Assembly: GCA_017537025.1 (NCBI GenBank)
Contig: JAFWCB010000008.1
Coordinates: 558,001-622,000, forward strand
Reading direction: 5' to 3'
Length of the DNA: 64,000 nt
Source of the DNA: Sediminibacterium sp.
GTDB lineage: Bacteria > Bacteroidota > Bacteroidia > Chitinophagales > Chitinophagaceae
Of this stretch, positions 10,101 through 18,586 are shown piece after piece. Under the pieces are notes generated by a model. That model searched no databases and was not told where the DNA came from. It saw only the letters and a program-made list of their open reading frames with translations. The position numbers were made by a program, and so were the translations under genes. Numbering within the stretch: position 1 is the first letter of the stretch; each line of letters begins with the position of its first letter.

Positions 10101-10456
10101 GGAATCATCAATTAGATTTAAAGATTATGCATGAGTTTAAGCTAAGTTCTACGAACAAAGCGAAATCTCTACAAATCAGTTTAGATATTTTCAACGTATT
10201 GAATTTGTTAAATAATGATTGGGGACATGTGAATTTTGTAACCAACGTAAACAACTATACAGTTAACTTCTTGCGTTTTGCTGCAAATACTGCTACTAGC
10301 GGATTGCCTGGTACTAATGCTATAGGAGCACCTTCGAGTGGTTATATCCCTACATTCAATTTTATCAAGCCTACAGGTATTAATGGTAATTATTATACAC
10401 TCGATCCGATCAACTCTCGTTGGCAGGGTCAGTTAGGTATCAAATATAACTTCTAA
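7115..10456 (+). CDS. TonB-dependent receptor with N-terminal carboxypeptidase-regulatory-like domain (Oar-like)
   Basis: The 1113-residue protein is an outer-membrane TonB-dependent receptor. A signal peptide covers about residues 1-25 (ending IAAQ). A beta-sandwich carboxypeptidase-regulatory-like domain follows at roughly 27-115, then the plug with YNNLTIDGAINND and the IQEVQVQLAPYDIKIGNFTGGSVNAVTKSGTNEVHGS segments, and a long beta-barrel ending in aromatic Phe (QLGIKYNF). No SusD-type lipoprotein gene is adjacent, so this is not a typical Sus pair. It resembles Oar-like receptors, whose substrates are mostly unknown. It ends just before a strong bidirectional terminator. Confidence 0.92.
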   Translation: MKWIKSLCTIAAVTVLILSNFTIAAQETSASLSGHLKDSKGAYLAGATVSVKHEPTNFIVSTQTNSKGYFVLSNLKVGGPYTIKVSSLGYSDQVLNDVNLIIGNNPELNFNLVPSTNNLTEVVVSTNGKRTPAGATTVGLRQMVTLPTLGRSLSDFTRLTPQSNNNSFAGSNFRYNNLTIDGAINNDAIGFSNSFGGVSGGGQSGAAGSGTRTNPYSIDVIQEVQVQLAPYDIKIGNFTGGSVNAVTKSGTNEVHGSVYAYGRNQSLMGKSVDGLKTKIGSDFYDYQTGVTVSGPITKNKAFFIVNYEMTRRQEPTFYNVGDPGAAITNTEATQIANKLLGLGYDPGSYLGSYKLFTNSDKFFTRFDFNLDKKSTLMVRGLYTKGWGNNLERSSTNFQFGNTDFTQYTTNVNLVAELKTRFNNRWSNQFNTSYINVKEYRDFPGALSPFMDIDNGRIWVGTWREASIYNMKQQTFEISDNVTYTTGSHKFTFGTHNEFYNLTYGFINSWNGRWEYSRGVNSFLADNPSRIRGAFSLDQSKLPNTRDNIFSNPPNPFKVALLSAYVQDEYAVSPKLKITAGLRIDYASTGNQPGVDPQLNTTNTNPATGQPLYVSANPTYTNTPFSQLSNTWLGNTAISPRLAFNYDVNGNQSVIIRGGIGVFTGRVPFAWMGYGYTLNGQTYGNIDWNGPAAGQTVPLAINPQGLRDTVTKYGGVNQSSTREVDVVDNNFKLPRILRTNIAVDYKFGNGYKLSFDVLYTKTLYDIKFQQINLRDSIAYYASNPGVPTQTPYYINTNSRRYNGSYSSVYFLTNTTEGYRYNVTTQISKTTNNIKTGNHTMSLNWSLAYTYGYSKDLSNGIRNSWESNYNLNPSITPNNSQLAFSNFDLRHRIVGTISTTQYWDNKNATSFTFFYSGQSGNPYTLVYQSAPFGNGNNASLPYIPKDANDIRLVDYTLNGVVYTAAQQSADLDAFISGNKYLNSRRGQYAERNGLRTPWNHQLDLKIMHEFKLSSTNKAKSLQISLDIFNVLNLLNNDWGHVNFVTNVNNYTVNFLRFAANTATSGLPGTNAIGAPSSGYIPTFNFIKPTGINGNYYTLDPINSRWQGQLGIKYNF

Positions 10457-10483
10457 TAATTTCGGGGGAGATTGTTAAAAGTT

Positions 10484-10514
10484 AAAAGGCCGTTCGCATA
10501 GCGAACGGCCTTTT
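10484..10514. terminator. Bidirectional intrinsic terminator between the receptor gene and dxs
   Basis: A perfect 14-bp stem (AAAAGGCCGTTCGC at 10484-10497 with its complement at 10501-10514) encloses a 3-base ATA loop. It is followed by T-rich sequence on the plus strand and, read the other way, also by a T-rich stretch. It lies between the two convergent genes and can serve both. Confidence 0.9.
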
Positions 10515-10548
10515 GTTTTGTTGCTAAACAAATAGCAACTATAATTTT

Positions 10549-12465
10549 TTATATTAAAATGGATTGATTAACAAGAGCGCGCACAGCATCCGCAATCCCT
10601 TGTGCGTCATAAGCACATTCTCTATGTAATTCTTTAAGTGTGCCATGTTCCACCAATCTATCGGGTATCCCTAAAATTTTAACATCAGCTCTATAGCCAT
10701 GCTTGTTCATGAATTCCAATACTGCTGATCCAAAACCACCAACTACTGTTCCATCTTCTACAGTAACAATCTTATTGTAGTTACTAAATACTTCATGTAG
10801 TAAATCCTCATCGATTGGTTTCACAAAACGGAGATCATAATGTGCCGGATCGATGCCCTGGGTTCTCAATTCGCGAATAGCCGCTTGTGCGAAATTACCC
10901 GGGTGACCGAAACTCAATATGGCAATATCTTTCCCGTCTTTTAATTTTCTGCCTTTACCAATCGGTAATTCTTCAAAAGGAGTTTTCCAATTTGGCATCA
11001 CACCTTCTCCTCGTGGATAGCGTATTACAAAAGGATAATTATTTTTATCGAGCTGTGCTGTGAACATTAGGTTTCTCAACTCTTGCTCATTCATAGGCGC
11101 GGCAATTACCAGATGAGGAATACAACGCATATAAGGAATATCGTAACAGCCATGGTGTGTAGGGCCATCTTCTCCTACAAGCCCAGCTCTATCTAAACAA
11201 AATATAACAGGTAATTTTTGAATCGCCACATCGTGTACCACCTGATCATAGGCACGCTGCATAAAGGAAGAGTAAATATTGCAGAATACGCGTAAACCTT
11301 GGGTAGCCATACCTGCACTAACAGTTACTGCATGTTGCTCACAAATACCCACATCAAAAGCCCTGCTCGGCATTTTCTCCATCATAAATTTTAAAGAAGA
11401 GCCGCTGGGCATTGCTGGTGTAACACCCATAATTTTTTGATTCATTTCAGCCAATTCAATGATGGTATGCCCGAATACATCTTGATATTTTGGTGGCTGA
11501 GGAGTATCGATTTTCTTTTTAAAAATTTCTCCTGTTACTTTATCAAATAAGCCCGGGGCATGCCATTTTGTTTGATCTTTTTCAGCCAATGCATATCCTT
11601 TACCTTTTACCGTAACAATGTGCAAAATTTTAGGCCCGGGCATTTCTTTTAAATCCTTTAAGGTATCAACCAATTTGGTGATATTATGTCCGTCTATTGG
11701 TCCAAAATAGCGGAGCTTCAGGGCTTCGAATAAATTACTGCTTTTGGTTACAACCCCTTTTAAACTGGCTTCTAATTTGCTCGCCATTTCCCGGGTAAAA
11801 TTTTTACCTACAGGTAGTTTACCCATGAGATTCCAAACCTCATCTCTTAATTTATTGTACGTAGGAGATGTGCTAATGTCGGTTAAGTATTCCTTGAGTG
11901 CCCCAACATTAGGGTCGATACTCATGCAATTATCATTCAAAATAATGAGTACATCACTATCGGCCACGCCGGCATGATTCATAGCTTCGAAAGCCATGCC
12001 CGCTGTCATAGACCCATCGCCGATTATTGCAACAGATTTTCTATTTTCTCCTTTGTGCTTGGCTGCAATGGCCATTCCTAAGGCGGCAGATATGGAGGTA
12101 GAGGAATGTCCTACACCAAAAGTATCATACTCACTTTCGGTGCGTTTGGGGAAGCCACTCAAACCTTTATATTTTCTATTCGTAGCAAAATTATCACGCC
12201 TTCCGGTAAGAATTTTATGTCCATAAGCCTGATGACCCACATCCCATACTAATTGGTCGTATGGGGTATTGTAAACATAGTGAAGTGCTACACTTAATTC
12301 CACCACTCCTAAACTAGCTGCGAAATGCCCACCATGAACACTTACAACATCAATAATATATTGCCTCAATTCATCACATACCTGATGCAATTGCTCACGG
12401 TTGAGCTTTTTGAGATCGGAAGGGCTATCAATATGTTTTAAAAGAGTGCCGGGGATAAATTCCAT
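10549..12465 (-). CDS. dxs: 1-deoxy-D-xylulose-5-phosphate synthase
   Basis: The 638-residue protein is DXS, which condenses pyruvate and glyceraldehyde-3-phosphate in the first step of the MEP isoprenoid pathway using thiamine diphosphate. Visible are the cofactor motif GDGSMTAG (149-156) with Asn later in NDNC, the VWDVGHQAYGHKILTGR segment, VGICEQHAVTVSAGMA in the pyrimidine domain, and GPTHHGCYDI. Length is normal for the family. It is monocistronic and supplies isoprenoid precursors that the PcrB-like synthase at 22-23 kb could use. Confidence 0.97.
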   Translation of the reverse strand: MEFIPGTLLKHIDSPSDLKKLNREQLHQVCDELRQYIIDVVSVHGGHFAASLGVVELSVALHYVYNTPYDQLVWDVGHQAYGHKILTGRRDNFATNRKYKGLSGFPKRTESEYDTFGVGHSSTSISAALGMAIAAKHKGENRKSVAIIGDGSMTAGMAFEAMNHAGVADSDVLIILNDNCMSIDPNVGALKEYLTDISTSPTYNKLRDEVWNLMGKLPVGKNFTREMASKLEASLKGVVTKSSNLFEALKLRYFGPIDGHNITKLVDTLKDLKEMPGPKILHIVTVKGKGYALAEKDQTKWHAPGLFDKVTGEIFKKKIDTPQPPKYQDVFGHTIIELAEMNQKIMGVTPAMPSGSSLKFMMEKMPSRAFDVGICEQHAVTVSAGMATQGLRVFCNIYSSFMQRAYDQVVHDVAIQKLPVIFCLDRAGLVGEDGPTHHGCYDIPYMRCIPHLVIAAPMNEQELRNLMFTAQLDKNNYPFVIRYPRGEGVMPNWKTPFEELPIGKGRKLKDGKDIAILSFGHPGNFAQAAIRELRTQGIDPAHYDLRFVKPIDEDLLHEVFSNYNKIVTVEDGTVVGGFGSAVLEFMNKHGYRADVKILGIPDRLVEHGTLKELHRECAYDAQGIADAVRALVNQSILI

Positions 12466-12606
12466 GCTTAGGGCTGTTTAACGTACGAAATTACTTAGAA
12501 CATACGGGAAAACAGATAGTTCGGCTGAAAAAACACTATTTTCTGCCAAATAGCCGTCATTTTTGCCATTAATCCTATTTCATAGTATGCCCGAAACGCA
12601 GTAAAT

Positions 12607-12614
12607 TACCTTTG
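12607..12614 (+). promoter_or_regulatory. -7 promoter element immediately before the LytS-like kinase
   Basis: TACCTTTG at 12607-12614 matches the Bacteroidota -7 consensus exactly and ends six bases before the start codon, which would give a nearly leaderless transcript. No convincing -33 TTG lies at the expected distance, so the call is tentative. Confidence 0.35.
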
Positions 12615-12620
12615 TAAAAC

Positions 12621-13673
12621 ATGAGAAATAAGAAAATTCTATATTGGTGGTGCCAAGTAGGTGGCTGGTTGCTCTATGGATTAACCATGGTATTTTTTGC
12701 CTTCGTTTTTGATAGCAGCATACACAAAGTATTTTATCCTAAACTATTGGTAATCATTCTTTCCGGGTTTTTATACACCCATTTGCTGAGAAGTTTAATT
12801 AAGGCATTTGGTTTAAGACCTCCGGCTTTGGCCAAAAAATGGTGGCAGTTTACCGTATTGATAATGAGTATATTGGTACTTTTTAATCTTACAAATAGTG
12901 CTATTGCGGAATGGTTACGTTTGTACGATCCTTTAAGAAAAGTAACTGTTGAAAAAAGATTTCTGATCAATTTAGTTTCGGATTCGCCATTGATTCTGGT
13001 GTGGACTTCTATCTATTATCTTTGGCATTATATTGAACTGGGTACTAAAACAGAAATTCAGAAAGCTAGGTTAGAAGGCATGGTAAAAGAATTGGAATTA
13101 AAAACCATCAAATCTCATATCAATCCTCATTTTATATTTAACGCTTTGAATAGTATTCGGGCATTAGTAGATGAAAATCCTGAACGTGCTCGTACCGCCA
13201 TTACTGAGTTAAGCAATATTTTGAGAAGCAGTATGCAAGCTGAGAAACTAGAAACAGTACCCTTTGAGCGAGAATTGAACATAGTAAAAGACTATTTAGC
13301 CTTGGAGTATATTCGGTTTGAAGATAGGTTGCATATTGAATATGACATTGATGAAGACACACTCGATCAGCCGGTGCCGCCCATGATGTTACAAACGCTC
13401 GTAGAAAATGCTATTAAACACGGCATCAGTAAACAAAAGGAAGGAGGCTTGGTACGGGTTATTTCTGATTTTAGAGACGATCATCATGAAGTGATCGTTC
13501 AAAATACCGGTGAATTAGGGGATAATAGTAATACGGAAGGATTTGGGATTAGTAGCACCCACAATAGATTGAAATTATTATTCAGAGGAAAAGCTAAATT
13601 TGAAATTTCTAACATACCCAATCATTTAGTTGAGGCAAAAATAATTTTGCCGGTTGCGGGTGTAACAGCTTAA
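12621..13673 (+). CDS. LytS/YehU-type sensor histidine kinase
   Basis: The 350-residue membrane kinase has four hydrophobic helices in the first 140 residues and then a His_kinase domain of the LytS class. The phosphoacceptor motif is INPHFIFNALNSI (His170), and the ATP-binding domain has the N-box VENAIKHG and a final GFGISSTHNRL glycine-rich box. It lacks any extracytoplasmic sensor domain, so the signal is probably membrane-borne. The next gene, 16 bp downstream, encodes its LytTR response regulator, which makes this a standard two-component pair. Confidence 0.92.
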   Translation: MRNKKILYWWCQVGGWLLYGLTMVFFAFVFDSSIHKVFYPKLLVIILSGFLYTHLLRSLIKAFGLRPPALAKKWWQFTVLIMSILVLFNLTNSAIAEWLRLYDPLRKVTVEKRFLINLVSDSPLILVWTSIYYLWHYIELGTKTEIQKARLEGMVKELELKTIKSHINPHFIFNALNSIRALVDENPERARTAITELSNILRSSMQAEKLETVPFERELNIVKDYLALEYIRFEDRLHIEYDIDEDTLDQPVPPMMLQTLVENAIKHGISKQKEGGLVRVISDFRDDHHEVIVQNTGELGDNSNTEGFGISSTHNRLKLLFRGKAKFEISNIPNHLVEAKIILPVAGVTA

Positions 13674-13689
13674 AATTATAACTTGAAAT

Positions 13690-14421
13690 ATGGCTATTAA
13701 AGCAATTATTATCGACGATGAAAGATTAGCAAGAAATGAGTTAAAGAAACTCTTGCAAGATCATGGTGATATTGAAATAGTTGAGGAAGCAGCGAATGTA
13801 GACGATGGCATTGAAAAAATTGAAACCTTGAATCCGGATCTGATTTTTTTAGATATTCAAATGCCCGGCAAAACAGGATTCGATTTGTTGGCAGAAGTGG
13901 AGAAAGCACCTAAAGTTATATTTACTACAGCTTATGATGAATATGCCATCAAAGCTTTCGAGGTAAATGCCTTGGATTATTTATTGAAGCCAATCGAACC
14001 AAAACGATTATCGGATGCGATTCAAAAATTACAGGCCGAGATTTTTAAGGAAAGTATCGGTATAAACGGTACAAACAGAGGCCCGCTTACAGAACATGAT
14101 CAGGTATTTGTAAAAGATGGGGAGAGATGCTGGTTTGTAAAATTGGGAGAGATACGTTTATTTGAAAGTGTTGGTAACTATGCTAAAGTATTTTTCGGGA
14201 CTAATAAACCATTAATTTTAAAATCACTCAATGCTTTAGAAGAACGCTTAGATGATCGTATGTTTTTTAGAGCGAATAGAAAGCATATTATTAATTTACG
14301 ATGGATCGACAAAATTGAACCTTATTTTAACGGCGGTTTATTACTCGATTTAAAGGGTGGAGAGAAGATTGAAGTGAGCCGTAGACAAACCGTGAAGTTT
14401 AAAGAGATGATGTCGCTATAG
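13690..14421 (+). CDS. LytTR-family response regulator
   Basis: The 243-residue protein has an N-terminal receiver domain with acidic residues in IIDDE, phosphorylation site Asp55 (LIFLDIQMPG) and the conserved Lys of YLLKPI. A C-terminal LytTR DNA-binding domain follows (about 145-240, with VGNYAKVFF and FFRANRKHIINLRWI). It is the cognate partner of the LytS-like kinase directly upstream. LytTR regulators bind direct repeats in target promoters; no target is evident in the window. Confidence 0.93.
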   Translation: MAIKAIIIDDERLARNELKKLLQDHGDIEIVEEAANVDDGIEKIETLNPDLIFLDIQMPGKTGFDLLAEVEKAPKVIFTTAYDEYAIKAFEVNALDYLLKPIEPKRLSDAIQKLQAEIFKESIGINGTNRGPLTEHDQVFVKDGERCWFVKLGEIRLFESVGNYAKVFFGTNKPLILKSLNALEERLDDRMFFRANRKHIINLRWIDKIEPYFNGGLLLDLKGGEKIEVSRRQTVKFKEMMSL

Positions 14422-14427
14422 AAGAAA

Positions 14428-14469
14428 GCGTCGGTACGTCAGAACGAATGACGCCCCGACGTTCTGACG
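14428..14469. repeat. Octamer-spaced hairpin between the regulator and the M28 peptidase
   Basis: CGTCAGAACG at 14437-14446 is perfectly inverted at 14460-14469 with a 13-base loop. An alternative pairing joins GTCGG at 14430-14434 with CCGAC at 14456-14460. The CGTC/GACG cores recur every eight bases, as in the longer element at 35113-35174. It covers an in-frame ATG at 14448, which argues for the later start of the peptidase. Confidence 0.6.
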
Positions 14470-14498
14470 AAATGCCTCACAAAATTATAAAGCCATTT

Positions 14499-15788
14499 AT
14501 GAGAAAACTATTTAGCATTATCTCAGGATTTCTTTTTACTGCAACTATTACAGCACAAGATATTAATGTAGTTATCAATGAGCCGGACGTAAATCGTGTG
14601 TTGAGTACGCTAGCCTCTGATGATATGCAAGGTCGCAGAGCCTTTACGCCGGGTATAGAAAAGGCGGCTGCTTTTATTGCGGAAGAATTTAAAAAAAGTG
14701 GACTTCAAAAACTTAAAGGAAACGATGGCTATCTCCAGACTTTTACAATGGTTCGTCCTAAAATGATTGGTTTAACTACCTCTCTTGATGGTCAACCGGT
14801 AGACATGAAAAATGTTGTGGCCATTACTTGTAAGCCTATATTACAGGTAACAGAAAGCACACCAGATTTTGAATTAGTGCGTATTTTAAAAGGTGCCAAT
14901 TTCGGAACTGAAGCAAGAAAATATGCTTCTATGTCAAAGAATTATATTGTACTGGTAGATACTTCTTTTTCCTCAAATTTTGGAAGACTCATTACGTTAA
15001 AAAATCAATTATTCGAATCAGATAAGTCTGTTATTTTTATTTTAACCCCTACTATTCCTAAAACTTTTTCTATAGATGCGAGGCACGAAATAAATACCCA
15101 GTATTTATCTAATGTAGTAGGCATAATACCGGGTAAATCTTTGGCTAAAGAAATTGTCATTTTCTCAGGACACTATGATCATTTAGGAGTCAGAAAAGTA
15201 GCTGGAACAACGGATTCCATTTTTAACGGAGCCAATGATGATGCAGCAGGTACAACGGCAGTAATTGCCTTAGCAAATTATTTTTCAAAACTGAATAATA
15301 ATGAGCGTACCTTAATTTTTGCAGCATTTACGGCGGAAGAAATTGGTGGGTATGGTGCCACTTATTTTTCCAGGCAATTTAATCCTAGCGATGTAAAAGC
15401 CATGTTCAATATTGAAATGATAGGTACCGACAGTAAGTGGGGTACTAACTCAGCATATATTACCGGCTTTGAGAAAACAGATATGGGTAAAATTTTACAA
15501 CAAAATTTAACAGGAACCGGATTTAATTTTTACCCGGATCCCTATCCCGATCAAAATCTTTTTTATCGATCCGACAATGCTACGCTAGCTCGTTTAGGCG
15601 TACCTGCACACACTATCTCTACCTCAAAAATGGATAATGAACCGAACTATCATAAAGTTACGGATGAAGTGGGTACACTAAATATTCCTAACATGACGCA
15701 GATCATTCGATCTATTGCGCTTAGTGCAAGAGGTATTATTTCGGGAAAGGAAACCCCTAGTAGGGTTGATGTGTCGGGTTTACGTTAG
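14499..15788 (+). CDS. Exported M28-family zinc metallopeptidase
   Basis: The protein is a 429-residue secreted aminopeptidase-like enzyme. I place the start at 14499 because it gives a proper signal peptide (MRKLFSIISGFLFTATITAQ). An in-frame ATG at 14448 lies in a hairpin and would add a charged leader. The dinuclear zinc site of family M28 is visible as HYDHLG, GANDDAAGT, the glutamates of TAEEIGGYGA, the EMIGTD segment and a late histidine in PAHTIS. A protease-associated insertion probably occupies about residues 100-190. The likely role is peptide degradation in the periplasm or outside the cell. Its stop abuts the convergent response-regulator gene with no gap. Confidence 0.85.
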   Translation: MRKLFSIISGFLFTATITAQDINVVINEPDVNRVLSTLASDDMQGRRAFTPGIEKAAAFIAEEFKKSGLQKLKGNDGYLQTFTMVRPKMIGLTTSLDGQPVDMKNVVAITCKPILQVTESTPDFELVRILKGANFGTEARKYASMSKNYIVLVDTSFSSNFGRLITLKNQLFESDKSVIFILTPTIPKTFSIDARHEINTQYLSNVVGIIPGKSLAKEIVIFSGHYDHLGVRKVAGTTDSIFNGANDDAAGTTAVIALANYFSKLNNNERTLIFAAFTAEEIGGYGATYFSRQFNPSDVKAMFNIEMIGTDSKWGTNSAYITGFEKTDMGKILQQNLTGTGFNFYPDPYPDQNLFYRSDNATLARLGVPAHTISTSKMDNEPNYHKVTDEVGTLNIPNMTQIIRSIALSARGIISGKETPSRVDVSGLR

Positions 15789-16208
15789 CTATTGCGCGTT
15801 GGCTTCCTCTTGAAGGGTATTTACAATTACTTTTAGTTGATCAGGTGTTATTGGCTTGATTATATAATCAGACACTTCTTCTATTTGTTTTGCACGCTGT
15901 GTATCTGCAGGATCAACAGAGGAACTAACCATATAGAGGGTAACTTTCTTTCCTATACGCGGCTTTAGCCGAATATATTCTTCTAAAAACTGCCATCCGT
16001 CCATGATGGGCATATTGATATCGAGAAATATAACATCCGGTACTGCATTGTTATCTCCAATATTTGCACATAAAAAATTAAGTGCCTCTTCTCCATCAGA
16101 GAAAACTAAAATTTTTTTAGCTAGTTGCTGAGATTGGATGTTTTTTGTAACGGTGAACTGGTATACTTCATCGTCGTCGATAATGCAAATAATAAAAGGG
16201 TTACTCAT
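15789..16208 (-). CDS. Single-domain (CheY-like) response regulator
   Basis: The 139-residue protein is a bare receiver domain. Acidic pocket residues are in IIDDDE, the phosphorylation site is Asp63 in IFLDINMP, and the conserved Lys is in DYIIKPI. There is no output domain, so it would act by protein contact. Its gene starts three bases after the stop of the large PAS histidine kinase and almost certainly shares its transcript. This Rcp1-like pairing with a PAS kinase is common in Bacteroidota. Confidence 0.9.
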   Translation of the reverse strand: MSNPFIICIIDDDEVYQFTVTKNIQSQQLAKKILVFSDGEEALNFLCANIGDNNAVPDVIFLDINMPIMDGWQFLEEYIRLKPRIGKKVTLYMVSSSVDPADTQRAKQIEEVSDYIIKPITPDQLKVIVNTLQEEANAQ

Positions 16209-16211
16209 ACA

Positions 16212-18488
16212 TTATTTTTTAAAATTTATAATAAATGTGGTACCAATATCAGGCTCACTTTCAACCCGAATACTCCCTCCCATAGATTCAATCTGTGTTT
16301 TTGTGAGGAATAAACCAATACCTTTCGCTTCGGGATGGCGATGAAATGTTTTATTGAACCCAAAAACTTTGTTACCATGTTTTTTCAAATCAATACCTAA
16401 TCCATTATCTTTTATGGTCATTACTAGATCTTCATCAACATACTTTGTTTCAATATAAATAATAGGATCTCTTTTAGGAGAACGATATTTAATGGCATTA
16501 GATATGATATTCAGCAATATGCTTTCTAAATACGTTTTCGGGTATTCAATTTCAGCAACTACAAATGTAGTATGAATTTTGGTTGCTGTAGATTCAATTT
16601 GTACACTTAGCATCTCGGTTACGTTTGCGAAAACCTTAGCGAACACTAATTTTTCTTTTTCTTTGTAGATATCTTCCTGAATTTTTAACGCTTCAATCAA
16701 ATCGTTAAGGGTGCTGGCGAGTCTTTTAGTGACCGTATCAAATTTTGCAATCAAAATATCTTTTTCTTCAGGTGTATGGGCATTTTCTAATAGATCGAGT
16801 AAGGTTACTAAATTACTAACCGGAGAGCGAAGATTATGTGAGGTAATATGTGCAAAGTTTAATAGTTGTGTATTTCTGTTTTGTAGTTTTAAAGCAAGCT
16901 CTTGCTGAAGCGTTCTTGCCATTTCTTCATTGGTAATATCGGTACCGATTCCTAAATAGCCAATGACTTCTTGGTTTGCATTAACAATACTCGTTACAAC
17001 AAGTTGAATAGGGAAGGTACTGCCATCTTTTCGAACATAGGTCCATCTGCGCGATTCAAATTCGTTATAAAGTGCCGGAGTTATAAATACATCAAAGCCA
17101 CTAATTTGCTTTCCATATTGCTCAGATAATTCTTTCCCTCTTACTTCAACTTCTTTAGCTAAATGAATAATTTCAGGCGTATGCTTACCTATCATTTCCT
17201 CGGCACTATACCCTAATAGTTTTTCGGCTCCCTTATTAAAATCGGTAATTAATCCATTGGTATCTGTTTTTATAATGGAAACGTGGGCACTATCTAATAT
17301 GGTTTTTAAATTTAATTCCGCCAATCTTGCTCTTGTAACATCAGTTGCTACAACACCTATGCTGGTAATATTGTTATTTGTATCGTAAATAGGAAATTTA
17401 TTAGTTAGCATAATGTGAGTACCTGAGGGCGTTTCTGCAAATGCCTCATATACTTGTGTTGATCCTGTTTCAAAAACCGTAGGCTCATTAGCAACAATTT
17501 TTTGAGCCACCGCCAACGGAAAAAGATCATAAGCTGTTTTACCAATTATTTCTTCAGGCGTTTTATTAAAGTCGGAGGCGAAAGCGTTATTGCATAAAAT
17601 ATATTCTCCCGCTTTATTTTTTATACAGATGGCAGAGCTGGTGTTATTAATTACATCTTTAAATAGCCGTTCTTGTGTAGCTTCTATTAATTTTCTTTCT
17701 GTAATTTTTTTCTCTTGCTCAACTTGGTCAAGTCTTACGGAAGTATACCAGATGAGCAACAGTGAACAAACTATAAAACTAAGTGCAAATAAAGCAATGC
17801 CCAATTCCACAGAAACAAGATGATATTTATGTGCAGTGATTCTCAATAAGCTAAGGCTAAAAACTACTAAGGCGAAAGCAGGAAACAGTCTTCTCGCCAT
17901 TGCCCCACCAATAGAAGTGCTGGTAAATAATCCTGTCAAACCAATTGTTGGATTGAATAGCGAAGCGGCAATAGATAAGATAATGAGAAGTATGGAAGAA
18001 GGTAAGGCCATTGAATCTAAGAAGGCTAACCTATGCATCGTTTCTATATCAAATAAATAGCCAAATGATGCGAATACCGCAACCAGCGTTACAAAATGAA
18101 AAAGATATTGTGCAATAAATACTTTATGGAAAGACTGGAATAATAATGCAGCTGCAAATAAGAGGAAACAGACTGCTGTAAGCCCCGGAATTCTTGTAGA
18201 ATAACTACCCAGTACTTCACTTAACAAAGGTTCCAAAAGAGATAAACTGTTTAGCCCTATCAATACTAGGAGTGATATATAGCTGAGATACCTGAATTTG
18301 TTAAAAAGAATGCTAAGTAGTGATGTAGCTAATAGTAAAAAGCAGATTACGGTATTTGTCCGCATTGGGGGAAAACCCTTTATAATCGTTGTAAGTATGG
18401 GATTATGTGTTATCCAACCCATTTGTACTGCTAGTGAAACTGAAATACAGAGTACAATAGAGTACAATATGATTTTCTTATAAGCCAT
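16212..18488 (-). CDS. Membrane-bound PAS-domain sensor histidine kinase
   Basis: The 758-residue kinase begins with about eight hydrophobic helices (residues 5-250), an integral-membrane sensor region. A short coiled segment and two PAS domains (about 275-385 and 395-520) follow; the second reads SIIKTDTNGLITDFNKGAEKLLGYSAEEMIGK. The dimerisation domain carries His551 in ITSHNLRSP. The ATPase domain has NIISNAIKYRSP, DNGLGID and GIGLFLTKTQIESMGG. The single-domain regulator directly downstream is the evident partner. The signal is unknown; no cofactor-binding residue stands out in the PAS domains. Confidence 0.92.
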   Translation of the reverse strand: MAYKKIILYSIVLCISVSLAVQMGWITHNPILTTIIKGFPPMRTNTVICFLLLATSLLSILFNKFRYLSYISLLVLIGLNSLSLLEPLLSEVLGSYSTRIPGLTAVCFLLFAAALLFQSFHKVFIAQYLFHFVTLVAVFASFGYLFDIETMHRLAFLDSMALPSSILLIILSIAASLFNPTIGLTGLFTSTSIGGAMARRLFPAFALVVFSLSLLRITAHKYHLVSVELGIALFALSFIVCSLLLIWYTSVRLDQVEQEKKITERKLIEATQERLFKDVINNTSSAICIKNKAGEYILCNNAFASDFNKTPEEIIGKTAYDLFPLAVAQKIVANEPTVFETGSTQVYEAFAETPSGTHIMLTNKFPIYDTNNNITSIGVVATDVTRARLAELNLKTILDSAHVSIIKTDTNGLITDFNKGAEKLLGYSAEEMIGKHTPEIIHLAKEVEVRGKELSEQYGKQISGFDVFITPALYNEFESRRWTYVRKDGSTFPIQLVVTSIVNANQEVIGYLGIGTDITNEEMARTLQQELALKLQNRNTQLLNFAHITSHNLRSPVSNLVTLLDLLENAHTPEEKDILIAKFDTVTKRLASTLNDLIEALKIQEDIYKEKEKLVFAKVFANVTEMLSVQIESTATKIHTTFVVAEIEYPKTYLESILLNIISNAIKYRSPKRDPIIYIETKYVDEDLVMTIKDNGLGIDLKKHGNKVFGFNKTFHRHPEAKGIGLFLTKTQIESMGGSIRVESEPDIGTTFIINFKK

Positions 18489-18586
18489 TGGATAACTGAA
18501 AGGTAGTAAGTTACGTTACTTTCTCCAGATTATATACTAAAATTGTAGGGTATTCAGATTTATTATTGACTTATTTTAGTGGAATA

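Noticed and set aside
7115-10456. SusC/SusD polysaccharide-utilisation locus
   Set aside because: The receptor is Oar-like, and no SusD-type lipoprotein, glycosidase or anti-sigma gene adjoins it.
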